Below, piece after piece: positions 1-8,485 of a stretch of DNA of 64,000 nt. The translations under genes were made by a program, and so were the position numbers. Under the pieces are notes generated by a model. It had not been told where the DNA came from and searched no databases. It worked only from the letters and a program-made list of their open reading frames with translations. The stretch lies in assembly GCF_006861825.1 (NCBI RefSeq), contig NZ_VDGI01000003.1, positions 257,989-321,988 of the forward strand, in the 5' to 3' direction. Within the stretch, counting starts at the first letter, position 1, and each line of letters starts with the position of its first letter. The DNA is from Psychrobacillus vulpis. GTDB lineage: Bacteria > Bacillota > Bacilli > Bacillales_A > Planococcaceae.

Positions 1-1024
1 AGTCATTCAAACAGAAGACGAAATAGCTGCAGCAACAATGGCAATTGGATCAAACTACGGCGGTGTACGAGCGTTTACGGCATCTGCAGGACCGGGCCTT
101 TCACTTATGATGGAAGCAATAGGCTTATCCGGTATGACAGAGCAGCCACTTGTAATAGTGGATACACAACGTGGTGGTCCTTCAACTGGTCTTCCAACTA
201 AACAAGAGCAATCTGACTTAATGCAAATGATTTATGGAACACATGGTGAAATTCCAAAAGTAGTTATTGCACCAAGTACAGGAGAAGAAGCGTTTTTTGA
301 TACGATTCAAGCATTTAATATTGCAGAAGAATTACAACTTCCTGTCATTATCTTGTCTGACTTACAATTATCACTTGGTAAACAAACCGTTGATCCATTT
401 GATTATTCAAAAATTGAAATTAGACGCGGTAAATTAGTTCAAAACGAAGAAATCCCTGAATCAGTGGATAAATCGTATTTTAAACGTTTTGAAGTAACAG
501 AAGACGGTGTTTCTCCACGTGTTTTACCAGGAACAGCACATGCTATTCACCACGTAACAGGTGTCGAGCACGATGAAACTGGAAAGCCATCAGAAGCAGC
601 TACAAATCGTATAGCTCAAATGGACAAGCGTATGAAAAAATTAAAGCATGTTCAATTTAATGAACCTGTATATAAAAATGTACCTTACGAAGAAGCAGAT
701 ATCTTATTTGTTGGTTTCAATTCAACTAGAGGTGTATTAGAGGAATTACAACAAACACTGATATCACAAGGAATGAAAGTGAATCATGCACATATCCGAT
801 TAATTCACCCATTCCCTGTAGAGGAAATGCAACCATTAGTAGCAAATGCAAAAAAAGTAGTTGTTGTAGAAAATAATGCTACAGGGCAACTAGCGAACAT
901 TTTAAAAATGAATGTTGGTGGACATGACAAAGTAGTAAATGTAACAAAATACGACGGTACACCATTTTTACCATTACAGCTTGAAAAACAAGTAAAGGAG
1001 TTGCTAGCAGATGGTAACATTTAA
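1..1024 (+). CDS. korA: 2-oxoacid:ferredoxin oxidoreductase subunit alpha (5' truncated by window)
   Basis: This is the C-terminal 340 residues of the alpha subunit of a 2-oxoglutarate (2-oxoacid):ferredoxin oxidoreductase, which decarboxylates 2-oxoglutarate with CoA and reduces ferredoxin. The reading frame is open from base 2, upstream of the first visible ATG at 38, so the gene starts outside the window. The visible part begins in the pyrimidine-binding domain (TASAGPGLSLMMEA, then TQRGGPSTGLPT) and ends with the C-terminal transketolase-like domain. It overlaps korB by 14 bases, so the two are co-translated. Family membership is clear. The exact substrate (2-oxoglutarate rather than pyruvate or branched-chain oxoacids) is inferred from the two-subunit KorAB form usual in Bacillales. 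Confidence 0.9.
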   Translation, partial: VIQTEDEIAAATMAIGSNYGGVRAFTASAGPGLSLMMEAIGLSGMTEQPLVIVDTQRGGPSTGLPTKQEQSDLMQMIYGTHGEIPKVVIAPSTGEEAFFDTIQAFNIAEELQLPVIILSDLQLSLGKQTVDPFDYSKIEIRRGKLVQNEEIPESVDKSYFKRFEVTEDGVSPRVLPGTAHAIHHVTGVEHDETGKPSEAATNRIAQMDKRMKKLKHVQFNEPVYKNVPYEEADILFVGFNSTRGVLEELQQTLISQGMKVNHAHIRLIHPFPVEEMQPLVANAKKVVVVENNATGQLANILKMNVGGHDKVVNVTKYDGTPFLPLQLEKQVKELLADGNI

Positions 1025-1877
1025 GGATTTTAGAAATAATGTAAAGCCAAACTGGTGCCCTGGGTGTGGTGACTTTTCTGTTCAAGCAGCAATTCAACGC
1101 GCAGCAGCAAATGTTGGAATCCAACCACATGATTTAGCTGTTATTTCTGGTATTGGTTGTTCTGGACGTATTTCTGGGTACATCCATTCTTACGGATTCC
1201 ATGGTATCCATGGACGTGCATTACCTATTGCACAAGGCTTAAAAATGGCCAATAAAGATCTTCATGTTATTGCCTCAGGAGGAGACGGAGACGGATTCGC
1301 AATTGGTCTTGGACATACTATCCACTCGATACGTCGTAACATTGATTTAACATACGTAGTAATGGATAACCAAATTTACGGATTAACAAAAGGGCAAACT
1401 TCTCCAAGGTCAGCAGAAGGATTTAAAACAAAATCAACACCAGGCGGTGCAATTGAGCCCTCTCTTAAACCTCTTGAATTAGCGCTAACATCAGGTGCAA
1501 CTTTTGTAGCACAAGGATTTTCATCTGATATTAAAGAGTTGACTGCAATCATCGAAGCGGGGATTAATCATAAAGGGTTTTCTTTTATAAATGTATTCAG
1601 TCCATGCGTAACGTACAATAAAGTAAATACGTATGATTGGTTCAAAGAAAACCTAACAAAACTTTCCGATGTGGAGGGTTATGATCATACAAATCGCGAA
1701 GAAGCAATAAAAGTTGTGATGGAAAATGAAGGACTAGTGACTGGAATTATTTATCAAAACGAAGAAGCACCTTCATATCAAGCACAGGTACCTGGATATG
1801 CAGATACACCACTTGTTGACCAAAACTTGAAGATGAGTGAACAAGAATTTAACACTTTATTACAAGACTTTATGTGA
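1011..1877 (+). CDS. korB: 2-oxoacid:ferredoxin oxidoreductase subunit beta
   Basis: This is the 288-residue beta subunit, which carries thiamine diphosphate and the [4Fe-4S] cluster. Seen: the N-terminal WCPGCGDF motif (Cys16, Cys19), a further cysteine at 50 and one near 200 (FSPCVTYN) as likely cluster ligands; the TPP motif GGDGDGFAIG at about 90-99 followed by MDNQIYGLTKGQ. The ATG at 1011 follows AAGGAG inside the korA 3' end. Together with korA it forms the cytosolic enzyme that can replace or supplement 2-oxoglutarate dehydrogenase. Transcription should stop at the hairpin at 1884-1908 and/or at its copy at 2071-2095. Confidence 0.92.
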   Translation: MVTFKDFRNNVKPNWCPGCGDFSVQAAIQRAAANVGIQPHDLAVISGIGCSGRISGYIHSYGFHGIHGRALPIAQGLKMANKDLHVIASGGDGDGFAIGLGHTIHSIRRNIDLTYVVMDNQIYGLTKGQTSPRSAEGFKTKSTPGGAIEPSLKPLELALTSGATFVAQGFSSDIKELTAIIEAGINHKGFSFINVFSPCVTYNKVNTYDWFKENLTKLSDVEGYDHTNREEAIKVVMENEGLVTGIIYQNEEAPSYQAQVPGYADTPLVDQNLKMSEQEFNTLLQDFM

Positions 1878-1883
1878 TATCCT

Positions 1884-1908
1884 AGACTGCCAATGCAATC
1901 GGTAGTCT
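1884..1908 (+). repeat. Left copy of the korB terminator hairpin, without T-tract
   Basis: Stem-loop AGACTGCC...GGTAGTCT, 25 nt, seven bases after the korB stop. It matches 2071-2095 at 24 of 25 positions. The single difference (CCAAT for CCGAT) breaks one inner pair. No U-tract follows, because the sequence goes straight into the inserted element. Confidence 0.85.
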
Positions 1909-2070
1909 CAGACTGTTGACAAACGCTTTCATTCTTCGTTACTTGCATTTCGTTGTAAGCTCATGAACTTTAGTTCTATTCGCTTCCGCCTCATGCGTCG
2001 TGCCTCGACTGACAAGCGTTTTCAAGTCAGTCTGAAGTGGTCTTCGAAACATGATTTTGTCTACAACCCG
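1909..2070. mobile_element. 162-bp insert between two copies of the korB terminator
   Basis: The insert is bounded exactly by the two hairpin copies. Its left end (CAGACTGTTGACAAA) and the reverse complement of its right end (CGGGTTGTAGACAAAA) share the core TGTnGACAAA, so it has imperfect terminal inverted repeats. The 572-bp insert at 48466-49037 has the same kind of ends and the same kind of flanking repeat. No protein is encoded. I infer a non-autonomous mobile element with a long target duplication. Confidence 0.65.
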
Positions 2071-2095
2071 AGACTGCCGATGCAATCGGTAGTCT
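2071..2095 (+). terminator. Intrinsic terminator, right copy (intact)
   Basis: AGACTGCCGAT-gca-ATCGGTAGTCT forms an 11-bp stem with one G-U pair and runs into a T-tract (to about 2101). It is the functional copy of the hairpin also found at 1884-1908. Confidence 0.85.
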
Positions 2096-2213
2096 TTTTT
2101 TATGTCTAATTAAGTACTTTTCATGTTTAATCCTTGTAGCACTAGTATGCTATTCAGTATAATAATAGGATGGATATTCGTATTACCATCGAATGAAAGA
2201 AAGGAGAGTTCTT

Positions 2214-3761
2214 ATGAACGAAGAATCCCGTTTACAAAGTGCTCAAATAAAAGAATCTAATTCTCCGGACAAAAAATCCGAGAAGGATTATAGTAAATAT
2301 TTTCAAGCCGTATACACTCCGCCTTCCTTAAAAGAAGCGAAAAAACGAGGAAAAGAAGAAGTAACTTATCATAACGATTTTGCCATTGCGGAAGAATTTA
2401 GAGGTATGGGTCAAAACCGCAAATTTTATATACGTACGTATGGCTGTCAAATGAATGAGCATGACACAGAAGTTATGGCAGGTATCTTCATGCAGCTTGG
2501 ATACGAGCCAACTGATACAGTGGACGATGCAAATGTCATTCTTTTAAACACATGTGCCATTCGTGAAAATGCGGAAAACAAAGTGTTTGGTGAACTTGGA
2601 CATTTAAAGCATTTAAAACAAAATAATCCAGATGTTTTAATCGGTGTCTGTGGTTGCATGTCTCAGGAAGAATCTGTAGTAAATAAAATTCTTAAAACGT
2701 ATAACCAAGTCGATATGATTTTCGGAACACATAATATTCATAGACTTCCGAACATATTAAATGAGGCGTACCTTTCGAAAGAAATGGTTGTTGAAGTTTG
2801 GTCTAAAGAAGGCGACGTTATTGAAAACTTGCCGCGAGTTAGAAAAGGCTCTATTAAAGCTTGGGTTAATATTATGTATGGCTGCGATAAGTTCTGTACA
2901 TACTGCATTGTTCCTTACACACGAGGAAAAGAGCGCAGTAGACGACCAGAGGATATTATTCAAGAAATTAGACATCTTGCAGCTCAAGGCTATAAAGAAG
3001 TAACATTACTTGGTCAAAATGTTAATGCGTACGGAAAAGACTTTGAAGACTTAGATTATCGTTTTGGAGATTTAATGGATGACCTTCGTAAAATAGATGT
3101 AGCACGTATTCGTTTCATGACAAGTCATCCAAGAGACTTCGATGATCATCTCATTGAAGTACTTGCAAAAGGTGGAAACTTAGTCGACCATATTCATTTA
3201 CCTGTTCAATCAGGATCTTCCGATATTCTAAAAATAATGGCTCGCAAATACACAAGAGAACATTATTTAGAACTAGTTCGTAAAATAAAAGAAGCGATTC
3301 CAACCGCATCGTTAACAACAGACATAATTGTTGGATTCCCAAATGAAACAGATGAGCAATTTGAGGAAACAATGTCGTTATATAAAGAAGTTGGTTTCGA
3401 AATTGCATATACGTATATTTACTCTCCACGTGAAGGTACACCGGCTGCAAAAATGGTGGATAATGTACCAATGGAAGTGAAAAAAGAGCGTCTTCAACGC
3501 TTAAATGCACTTGTAAATGAAATGTCTGCGGAAGCAATGAAAAAGTATGAAGGTCAAATTGTCGAAGTACTAGTAGAAGGAGAAAGTAAAAATAATCCCG
3601 ATGTACTTGCAGGATATACGCCAAAAAGCAAGCTAGTTAACTTTGTTGGACCAAAAGAAATCATTGGTCAGCTTGTACAAGTGAGAATTACTGATGCAAA
3701 AACATGGTCACTTACTGGAGAACTAGTAGAAGTACCAAATGGACAAAAGGTGGGAATATAA
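2214..3761 (+). CDS. miaB: tRNA-2-methylthio-N6-dimethylallyladenosine37 synthase MiaB
   Basis: This radical-SAM methylthiotransferase converts i6A37 to ms2i6A37 in tRNAs reading UNN codons. Seen in order: the N-terminal UPF0004 domain with its three cluster cysteines ([31 protein letters not shown]), the radical-SAM motif GCDKFCTYC, and a C-terminal TRAM domain. The start at 2214 is chosen because AAAGGAG lies at 2200-2206. The in-frame ATG at 2193 has no ribosome site. This gives 515 residues, close to the B. subtilis protein (about 509). The stop overlaps the ricA start by one base (TAATG), so the two are translationally coupled, as in other Bacillales. Confidence 0.96.
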   Translation: MNEESRLQSAQIKESNSPDKKSEKDYSKYFQAVYTPPSLKEAKKRGKEEVTYHNDFAIAEEFRGMGQNRKFYIRTYGCQMNEHDTEVMAGIFMQLGYEPTDTVDDANVILLNTCAIRENAENKVFGELGHLKHLKQNNPDVLIGVCGCMSQEESVVNKILKTYNQVDMIFGTHNIHRLPNILNEAYLSKEMVVEVWSKEGDVIENLPRVRKGSIKAWVNIMYGCDKFCTYCIVPYTRGKERSRRPEDIIQEIRHLAAQGYKEVTLLGQNVNAYGKDFEDLDYRFGDLMDDLRKIDVARIRFMTSHPRDFDDHLIEVLAKGGNLVDHIHLPVQSGSSDILKIMARKYTREHYLELVRKIKEAIPTASLTTDIIVGFPNETDEQFEETMSLYKEVGFEIAYTYIYSPREGTPAAKMVDNVPMEVKKERLQRLNALVNEMSAEAMKKYEGQIVEVLVEGESKNNPDVLAGYTPKSKLVNFVGPKEIIGQLVQVRITDAKTWSLTGELVEVPNGQKVGI

Positions 3762-4195
3762 TGACTACAAAATATACAAGAGACGATATTATCGAGAAAG
3801 CAAAAGAAATTGCAACAATGATTGCAAATACAGAAGAAGTAGATTTCTTCAAGCGTGCTGAAGCACAAATTAATGAAAATCAAACAGTTCGTGAAAAAAT
3901 TGCTAGCCTGAAAAGCTTACAAAAACAAGCAGTGAACTTTCAACATTTAGGAAAAGAAAAAGCGTTAAAAATGATCGAAGGTAAAATTGAAGCTATTGAA
4001 GCTGAAATTGATGAACTACCAATCGTTCAAGAGTTTAAACAATCACAAGGAGATGTGAACAGTCTCTTACAGTTGGTTGCAAACTCTATTTCCAACAGTG
4101 TAACTAATCAAATTATTGAAGCAACAGAAGGCGATTTGCTACGAGGAGAAACAGGTTCAAAAGTTCAAAATACAAATCCAGGTAGCTGCTCTTAA
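3761..4195 (+). CDS. ricA: RicA (YmcA), subunit of the RicAFT complex
   Basis: This is a 144-residue cytosolic helical protein of the YlbF/YmcA family. In B. subtilis RicA joins RicF (YlbF) and RicT (YaaT) in an Fe-S complex that stimulates RNase Y mRNA maturation and is needed for sporulation, competence and biofilm formation. Seen: the family motif EEVDFFKRAEAQINEN at the N-terminus and the cysteine-containing tail NPGSCS, which carries one of the expected cluster ligands. The ATG at 3761 follows AAGGTGGG. Miab-ricA order matches B. subtilis, but cotE, normally next, is 17.6 kb away here. Confidence 0.93.
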   Translation: MTTKYTRDDIIEKAKEIATMIANTEEVDFFKRAEAQINENQTVREKIASLKSLQKQAVNFQHLGKEKALKMIEGKIEAIEAEIDELPIVQEFKQSQGDVNSLLQLVANSISNSVTNQIIEATEGDLLRGETGSKVQNTNPGSCS

Positions 4196-4218
4196 TTCAA
4201 AAATAGATTCTCAATTAG

Positions 4219-4262
4219 AACATACATTACATCTGAAAAGATATAGTGTATGTTTTTTTTTA
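4219..4262 (+). terminator. Intrinsic terminator after ricA
   Basis: AACATACA...TGTATGTT stem with a mostly paired interior (TACATCT/AGATATA), followed by a run of nine T. It ends the miaB-ricA unit. Confidence 0.85.
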
Positions 4263-4302
4263 TGATTTAAACATTATGAAAACACCGAATTCACATAATA
4301 GG

Positions 4303-4331
4303 TTGACAATTGAAAGCGGTTTTATGTTAAT
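4303..4331 (+). promoter_or_regulatory. Probable SigA promoter of the TAXI-TRAP operon
   Basis: TTGACA at 4303-4308. A weak -10 (GTTAAT at 4326-4331, or TTAATA one base on) lies 17-18 bases downstream. The transporter start is about 45 bases further on. Confidence 0.5.
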
Positions 4332-4376
4332 ATTATTATGTGCATGGGGAATCTACATAAAAAGGGAGGAATTGGA

Positions 4377-5384
4377 ATGAAGAGAAAACAATTTAAATTG
4401 CTAACAATTTTGAGCTTATTTGCTCTATTAGTATTATCAGCATGTGGAACTACTGAAAGTGGATCAGGAAGTACAACAGATAGCGATGCTGATAAGGATT
4501 CTGGTAAAACAAAAGTAGATTACAAATTTTTAAGTCTATTAACTGGTGGAACTCAAGGTACATATTATCCACTTGGCGGAACATTTGCAGAATTAATTAC
4601 AACGGATACTGGGGTTAAAACTACTGCCGAAGTTTCTCAAGCATCAGCTGCAAATATGACAGCTTTGCAAAATGGCGAAGGTGAAATTGCTTTCGTTCAA
4701 ACTGACATAGCGTACTATGGTACTGAAGGGATACTAATGTTCGAAGGTAAAAAGACGGACTCAGTATCTGCACTAGGTGCTCTTTACCCAGAAACAATTC
4801 AATTGGTAACTTTAGAAAATTCAGGAATTACTTCATACGATGACCTAAAAGGTAAAAAAGTCTCTGTAGGTGCTCCAGGTTCTGGTACTTACGCAAACGC
4901 TGAACAATTACTTGAAATTCATGGTTTATCAATGAAAGATATCCAAGCACAAAATTTAGATTTCGGTGAGTCAACAGAAGGTATCCAATCAGGACAAATC
5001 GACGCAGCATTTATCACAGCTGGTTATCCTACAAGTGCAGTTGAAGCGTTAAATGCAACGAACAAAGTTTCAATAATTCCAGTAAGTAATGACAAAGCAG
5101 AAGCATTAATAGAAAAATATCCATATTATGCGAAAGATGCAATTCCTAAAGGAACTTACGGTTTAGATTCAGAAGTGCCAGCTGTATCTGTTTTAGCGAT
5201 GCTAGCAGTTAAAAAGGATCTTCCAGAAGACCTAGTATATGAAATTACAAAAGCGATTTATGACAACACAGATAAAATTAGCCACGCAAAAGGTGAATTC
5301 ATTAAAGCTGAAACTGGATTAGATGGTATTGGTATTGAAGTTCATCCAGGCGCACAAAAATATTTTGACGAAGTAAAAAAATAA
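4377..5384 (+). CDS. TAXI-family TRAP transporter solute-binding lipoprotein
   Basis: This 335-residue extracytoplasmic substrate receptor feeds a TRAP transporter. Seen: a lipoprotein signal ending in LSAC with Cys23 as the lipidation site, a Ser/Gly/Asp-rich linker, and the TAXI fold with the GGTQGTYYPLGG motif and the KVSVGAPGSGTYANAE segment. The ATG at 4377 follows GGGAGG; the upstream in-frame ATG at 4338 lacks a ribosome site. The next two genes encode the DUF1850 accessory protein and the fused permease, the standard TAXI set. The substrate cannot be read from sequence. Some characterised TAXI receptors bind glutamate or oxoacids, and the proximity to korAB is only suggestive. Confidence 0.9.
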   Translation: MKRKQFKLLTILSLFALLVLSACGTTESGSGSTTDSDADKDSGKTKVDYKFLSLLTGGTQGTYYPLGGTFAELITTDTGVKTTAEVSQASAANMTALQNGEGEIAFVQTDIAYYGTEGILMFEGKKTDSVSALGALYPETIQLVTLENSGITSYDDLKGKKVSVGAPGSGTYANAEQLLEIHGLSMKDIQAQNLDFGESTEGIQSGQIDAAFITAGYPTSAVEALNATNKVSIIPVSNDKAEALIEKYPYYAKDAIPKGTYGLDSEVPAVSVLAMLAVKKDLPEDLVYEITKAIYDNTDKISHAKGEFIKAETGLDGIGIEVHPGAQKYFDEVKK

Positions 5385-5397
5385 TCAAAGAGTAAAA

Positions 5398-5437
5398 AAG
5401 GGGGCTCAGTTGCGAATAGCTTCGAGCCTCTTTTTTA
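5398..5437 (+). terminator. Attenuator-like hairpin between binding protein and permease genes
   Basis: GGGGCTC...GAGCCTC stem followed by TTTTTT. Its place after the lipoprotein gene is typical of operons that make more receptor than permease. It may be a leaky terminator. Confidence 0.6.
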
Positions 5438-5441
5438 TTAA

Positions 5442-5969
5442 GTGGGGTTTAGTCAACAAGTGAAAAAAATACTTGTGATACTAATCATTTTCATTATTTG
5501 TAGTATATTTTTTATTCCATTTTGGCAGGTGTTTACTTTTACAGAAACACGAAATGAATATCCAGACCTCCACTATATATCGATAAATGGCGGAAATGAC
5601 TTTCAAATAATTTTTACGCATTCTATTCATCTAACCGATGTTATTGAAAGTTATAGAGTACTAGATACGAATGAAATTCGTTTAATGTCTATGCAATACA
5701 GCGATGTTGCAATCGGTATGCCGGGTTATGCTGAGGAAGGTCAAACGTTATTGTACAAGGATGGAATTTACACATTGCAATACGATGAAGCGATATTAAA
5801 GGATTTTACTATACATATTGGTGATGTTGACTATAAGTTGAATTTCAAATATGGTACAAAATATTTTGATTTAAAAGAAGAGCTTGTGAAAGGAAAGTCG
5901 TATTTATTCGAAGTAAAGAATATATCTTTATATGAAATACTGAAAGGAGTCAAATTAAATGGACGATAA
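5442..5969 (+). CDS. DUF1850 protein of the TAXI-TRAP operon
   Basis: This protein of up to 175 residues has one N-terminal membrane segment (about 9-27) and then a DUF1850-like extracytoplasmic domain (FTHSIHLTDVIESY, SMQYSDVAIGMPGYAEEG). The family is repeatedly found with TAXI-TRAP permeases, but its role is not established. Both candidate starts are GTG: 5442, directly behind the hairpin, and 5460, which would place GTGGGG upstream as a weak ribosome site. It overlaps the permease gene by 11 bases, so coupling is likely. An assembly or regulatory partner of the permease is a guess from context. Confidence 0.8.
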   Translation: MGFSQQVKKILVILIIFIICSIFFIPFWQVFTFTETRNEYPDLHYISINGGNDFQIIFTHSIHLTDVIESYRVLDTNEIRLMSMQYSDVAIGMPGYAEEGQTLLYKDGIYTLQYDEAILKDFTIHIGDVDYKLNFKYGTKYFDLKEELVKGKSYLFEVKNISLYEILKGVKLNGR

Positions 5970-7977
5970 GAACAACACGAAATTACAAACAAATCAGTTT
6001 GAAGAATTGTCTGTTGAGGATCAACAGGCTATTCTAGAAAAATACGATCTTGAATCGAATACGCGTACTTTAGGCGGGGTATTGAAACATGTTATTTTCT
6101 TTGGTTTAATGGCATTTTCTTTATTTCAACTGTACACAGCTATTTTTGGACAATTTCCAGCTCAAATACAACGAACGGTACACTTAGGATTCGGTTTAGT
6201 TTTTATTTTCTTATTGTTTCCAGCAAAACGTAAACTTTCGAAGACTAAAATTCCGTTTTATGATTTTATTTTAGCAATAGGGGCAATTCTAGTTGGAAGC
6301 TATTGGACGATAAATTATCATCGTTTAGTACAGAGCTTGGGACAGCTAGAGGGAATGGACTTTTTCGTAGGTTTGCTTGCAATACTACTTGTTTTAGAAG
6401 CAGCAAGACGTGCAGTAGGATTGCCTATTACAATCATTGCTTCCTTGTTCTTAGTGTATGCGTATTTAGGTCCTTATTTCCCGGACTTTATGGCTCACCG
6501 AGGACAAAGTATTGATAATATCGTCAATTTAATGTTCTTTACGACAGACGGAATTTTAGGAACACCGCTTGCCGTTTCTTCCACGTATATTTTTGCATTC
6601 TTATTATTCGGAGCTTTCTTGGTGAAAACTGGAGTTGGGCAATATTTTAACGATTTATCTGTTGCGGTTGCTGGAAAGTTAACCGGTGGTCCGGCAAAAG
6701 TTGCTATCTTCTCATCTGCACTTCAAGGGACTATTTCAGGTAGTTCTGTAGCAAACGTTGTTACGTCTGGTGCATATACTATTCCGATGATGAAGTCACT
6801 CGGCTACAAGAAGGAGTTTGCTGGTGCGGTTGAGGCATCTTCTTCAACTGGTGGTCAGCTAATGCCTCCAATAATGGGGGCAGCAGCGTTCTTAATGGTT
6901 GAATTTATCGGCCGTGGAGTGACGTATTGGGATATTGCAAAAGCTGCTGCAATTCCTGCTTTACTTTACTTTACAGGTATTTGGATTATGACCCATTTCG
7001 AAGCAAAACGATTAGGACTTCGTGGGTTAACTGATGATCAAATGCCAGATCGCAAAGAAATATTTAAAAAGCTTTATTTAATTTTACCGATTTTCTTAAT
7101 TATCGTGTTAATGATGGTAGGAGTTCCTGTCATTCACTCTGCACTGTACGGAATAGTTGCGTGTATCGTAGTTAGTATGTTTAACAAAGATACACGAATA
7201 GGTCCACTTGATATTTTAGATGCATTAGTGGATGGTGCTCGTACAGCTCTAGGTGTAGTAGCTGCTACGGCATGTGCTGGCATTATAGTAGGAGTTGTTG
7301 TTAAAACTGGATTAGGATTAAGTTTAGCGACGAGCTTAGTGAAACTTGCTGGAGGAAGTATTTTATTAACATTGTTCTTTGTTATGATTGCATCGCTTAT
7401 TTTAGGTATGGGTGCTCCTACAACGGCAAACTATGTTATTACTTCAACAATTGCAGCACCAGCTATTATTGCATTATTAGCACCTGACACACCTCAAAGT
7501 GCTGTCCCAATCGTTGTGTTATTATCAGCGCATTTCTTCGTGTTCTATTTCGGAATAATAGCCGATATAACCCCTCCTGTTGCCCTTGCCGCATTTGCAG
7601 CATCAGGTATATCTGGTGGGGATCCAATAAAAACGGGAGTGCAAGCATCGAAATTAGCTATAGCAGCTTTTATTATTCCTTATATGGTCGTATTCTCTCC
7701 AACCTTGTTAATGGTTGATACAAATTTATGGGAGATAATATGGGTTGTCTTTACTGCACTAACTGGAATGATAGCTATTGGGGCAGGGATGATTGGTTAT
7801 TGGTATCGTAAAGTTACCTGGATTGAAAGAATTCTCGCAGTTGGAGCTGGTCTATTATTGATCTATCCTGAAAGTTTTTCTGATATTGCCGGCTTAATTC
7901 TATTTGCTGTTCTTTTCACGATCCAATATATGACGCGTGAAAAAACTGATCAAAATAAAAAAGCTGTAATAGCTTAA
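5959..7977 (+). CDS. TRAP transporter permease, fused 4TM/12TM (DctQ-DctM) type
   Basis: This 672-residue polytopic membrane protein fuses the small (4TM) and large (12TM) TRAP permease subunits, as is usual in TAXI systems. Seen: many hydrophobic segments from about residue 40 to the end; conserved stretches SALQGTISGSSVANVVTSGA, ASSSTGGQLMPPIMGAAAF and GMGAPTTANYV, typical of DctM-like permeases. It should drive Na+- or H+-coupled uptake of the solute delivered by the lipoprotein at 4377. The ATG at 5959 follows AAAGGAG. The operon ends at the composite terminator 7984-8074. Confidence 0.93.
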   Translation: MDDKNNTKLQTNQFEELSVEDQQAILEKYDLESNTRTLGGVLKHVIFFGLMAFSLFQLYTAIFGQFPAQIQRTVHLGFGLVFIFLLFPAKRKLSKTKIPFYDFILAIGAILVGSYWTINYHRLVQSLGQLEGMDFFVGLLAILLVLEAARRAVGLPITIIASLFLVYAYLGPYFPDFMAHRGQSIDNIVNLMFFTTDGILGTPLAVSSTYIFAFLLFGAFLVKTGVGQYFNDLSVAVAGKLTGGPAKVAIFSSALQGTISGSSVANVVTSGAYTIPMMKSLGYKKEFAGAVEASSSTGGQLMPPIMGAAAFLMVEFIGRGVTYWDIAKAAAIPALLYFTGIWIMTHFEAKRLGLRGLTDDQMPDRKEIFKKLYLILPIFLIIVLMMVGVPVIHSALYGIVACIVVSMFNKDTRIGPLDILDALVDGARTALGVVAATACAGIIVGVVVKTGLGLSLATSLVKLAGGSILLTLFFVMIASLILGMGAPTTANYVITSTIAAPAIIALLAPDTPQSAVPIVVLLSAHFFVFYFGIIADITPPVALAAFAASGISGGDPIKTGVQASKLAIAAFIIPYMVVFSPTLLMVDTNLWEIIWVVFTALTGMIAIGAGMIGYWYRKVTWIERILAVGAGLLLIYPESFSDIAGLILFAVLFTIQYMTREKTDQNKKAVIA

Positions 7978-7983
7978 TATAAA

Positions 7984-8074
7984 AATAAAAACACGTGCCT
8001 TTGAACTGCACCCCCATTGTTAGACAACATCTAGCATTTGGAGGTGCAGTTCACTTTTGGGTTCGTGTTTTATT
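7984..8074 (+). terminator. Composite terminator of the TRAP operon with an inserted palindrome
   Basis: An outer stem (AATAAAAACACG at 7984-7995 against CGTGTTTTATT at 8064-8074) resembles the operon's own terminator. Its loop is occupied by a separate 52-nt inverted repeat at 8002-8053 (TGAACTGCACC.../...GGTGCAGTTCA). The inner ends recall IS3/IS150-group termini, from memory and unverified. Confidence 0.6.
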
Positions 8075-8186
8075 AAAAGATAAGAAAGTATAGAAACTTG
8101 GTATGTCATGAACACAGGTATCATGGTCTTTTGTCAAAGGATTCCGTTACAAGTGGAGGCTTTCCGCGGCAGTTGCTTCAGTTCGA

Positions 8187-8485
8187 GGCCACTGAAAAAG
8201 TGTTATTCAAATAAATGTTCTATCAAATAGTCGTTAAGAGAATTTATCGCTTTGGCATTCGCTTTCCGCAGGTCAGCGAAGAGCCTCCGCGGGCCAACAC
8301 GATGTTGGTCATGAAGGCGTTGCCTCAGGAAGAGGCGCCCTTAGCCTTCCTTCCTCTCTGCTGCTTCGTGCGGGGTCTCGTCTGTCTCGCTTTCCCGCAG
8401 GAGTCTCATGCGTTGCGCTAAATTCTCTTAAATAAATTCAGCAAATAGTTCCTACAAAAATACTAATTCGAGTTTTTTAGTGGCC
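8187..8485. mobile_element. 299-bp insertion with GGCCACTGAAAAA ends
   Basis: Terminal inverted repeats GGCCACTGAAAAAG (8187-8200) and TTTTTTAGTGGCC (8473-8485). The same type of end recurs at 8862/9074 and 14777/15571. The interior holds the GC-rich unit 8234-8431. No transposase is present, so it would be non-autonomous. Confidence 0.6.
8234..8431. repeat. GC-rich unit with 17-bp terminal inverted repeats
   Basis: TTAAGAGAATTTATCGC (8234-8250) pairs with 8415-8431 with one mismatch. Between them is the GC-rich core shared by all units in this window (CTTTCCGC...GGCCAACA...GCCTCAGG...CCCGCAGGAGTC). It lies inside the insertion 8187-8485. A 68-codon open frame across it is a by-product of GC-richness. 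Confidence 0.7.

Noticed and set aside
5442-5469. Terminator at 5398-5437 as the end of the TRAP operon
   Set aside because: The DUF1850 and permease genes follow at once and belong to the same system. A leaky hairpin that sets receptor excess is more likely.
8215-8421. 68-codon open frame on the plus strand
   Set aside because: It lies entirely within a GC-rich repeat unit with inverted ends. Similar frames arise in other copies, and there is no ribosome site.
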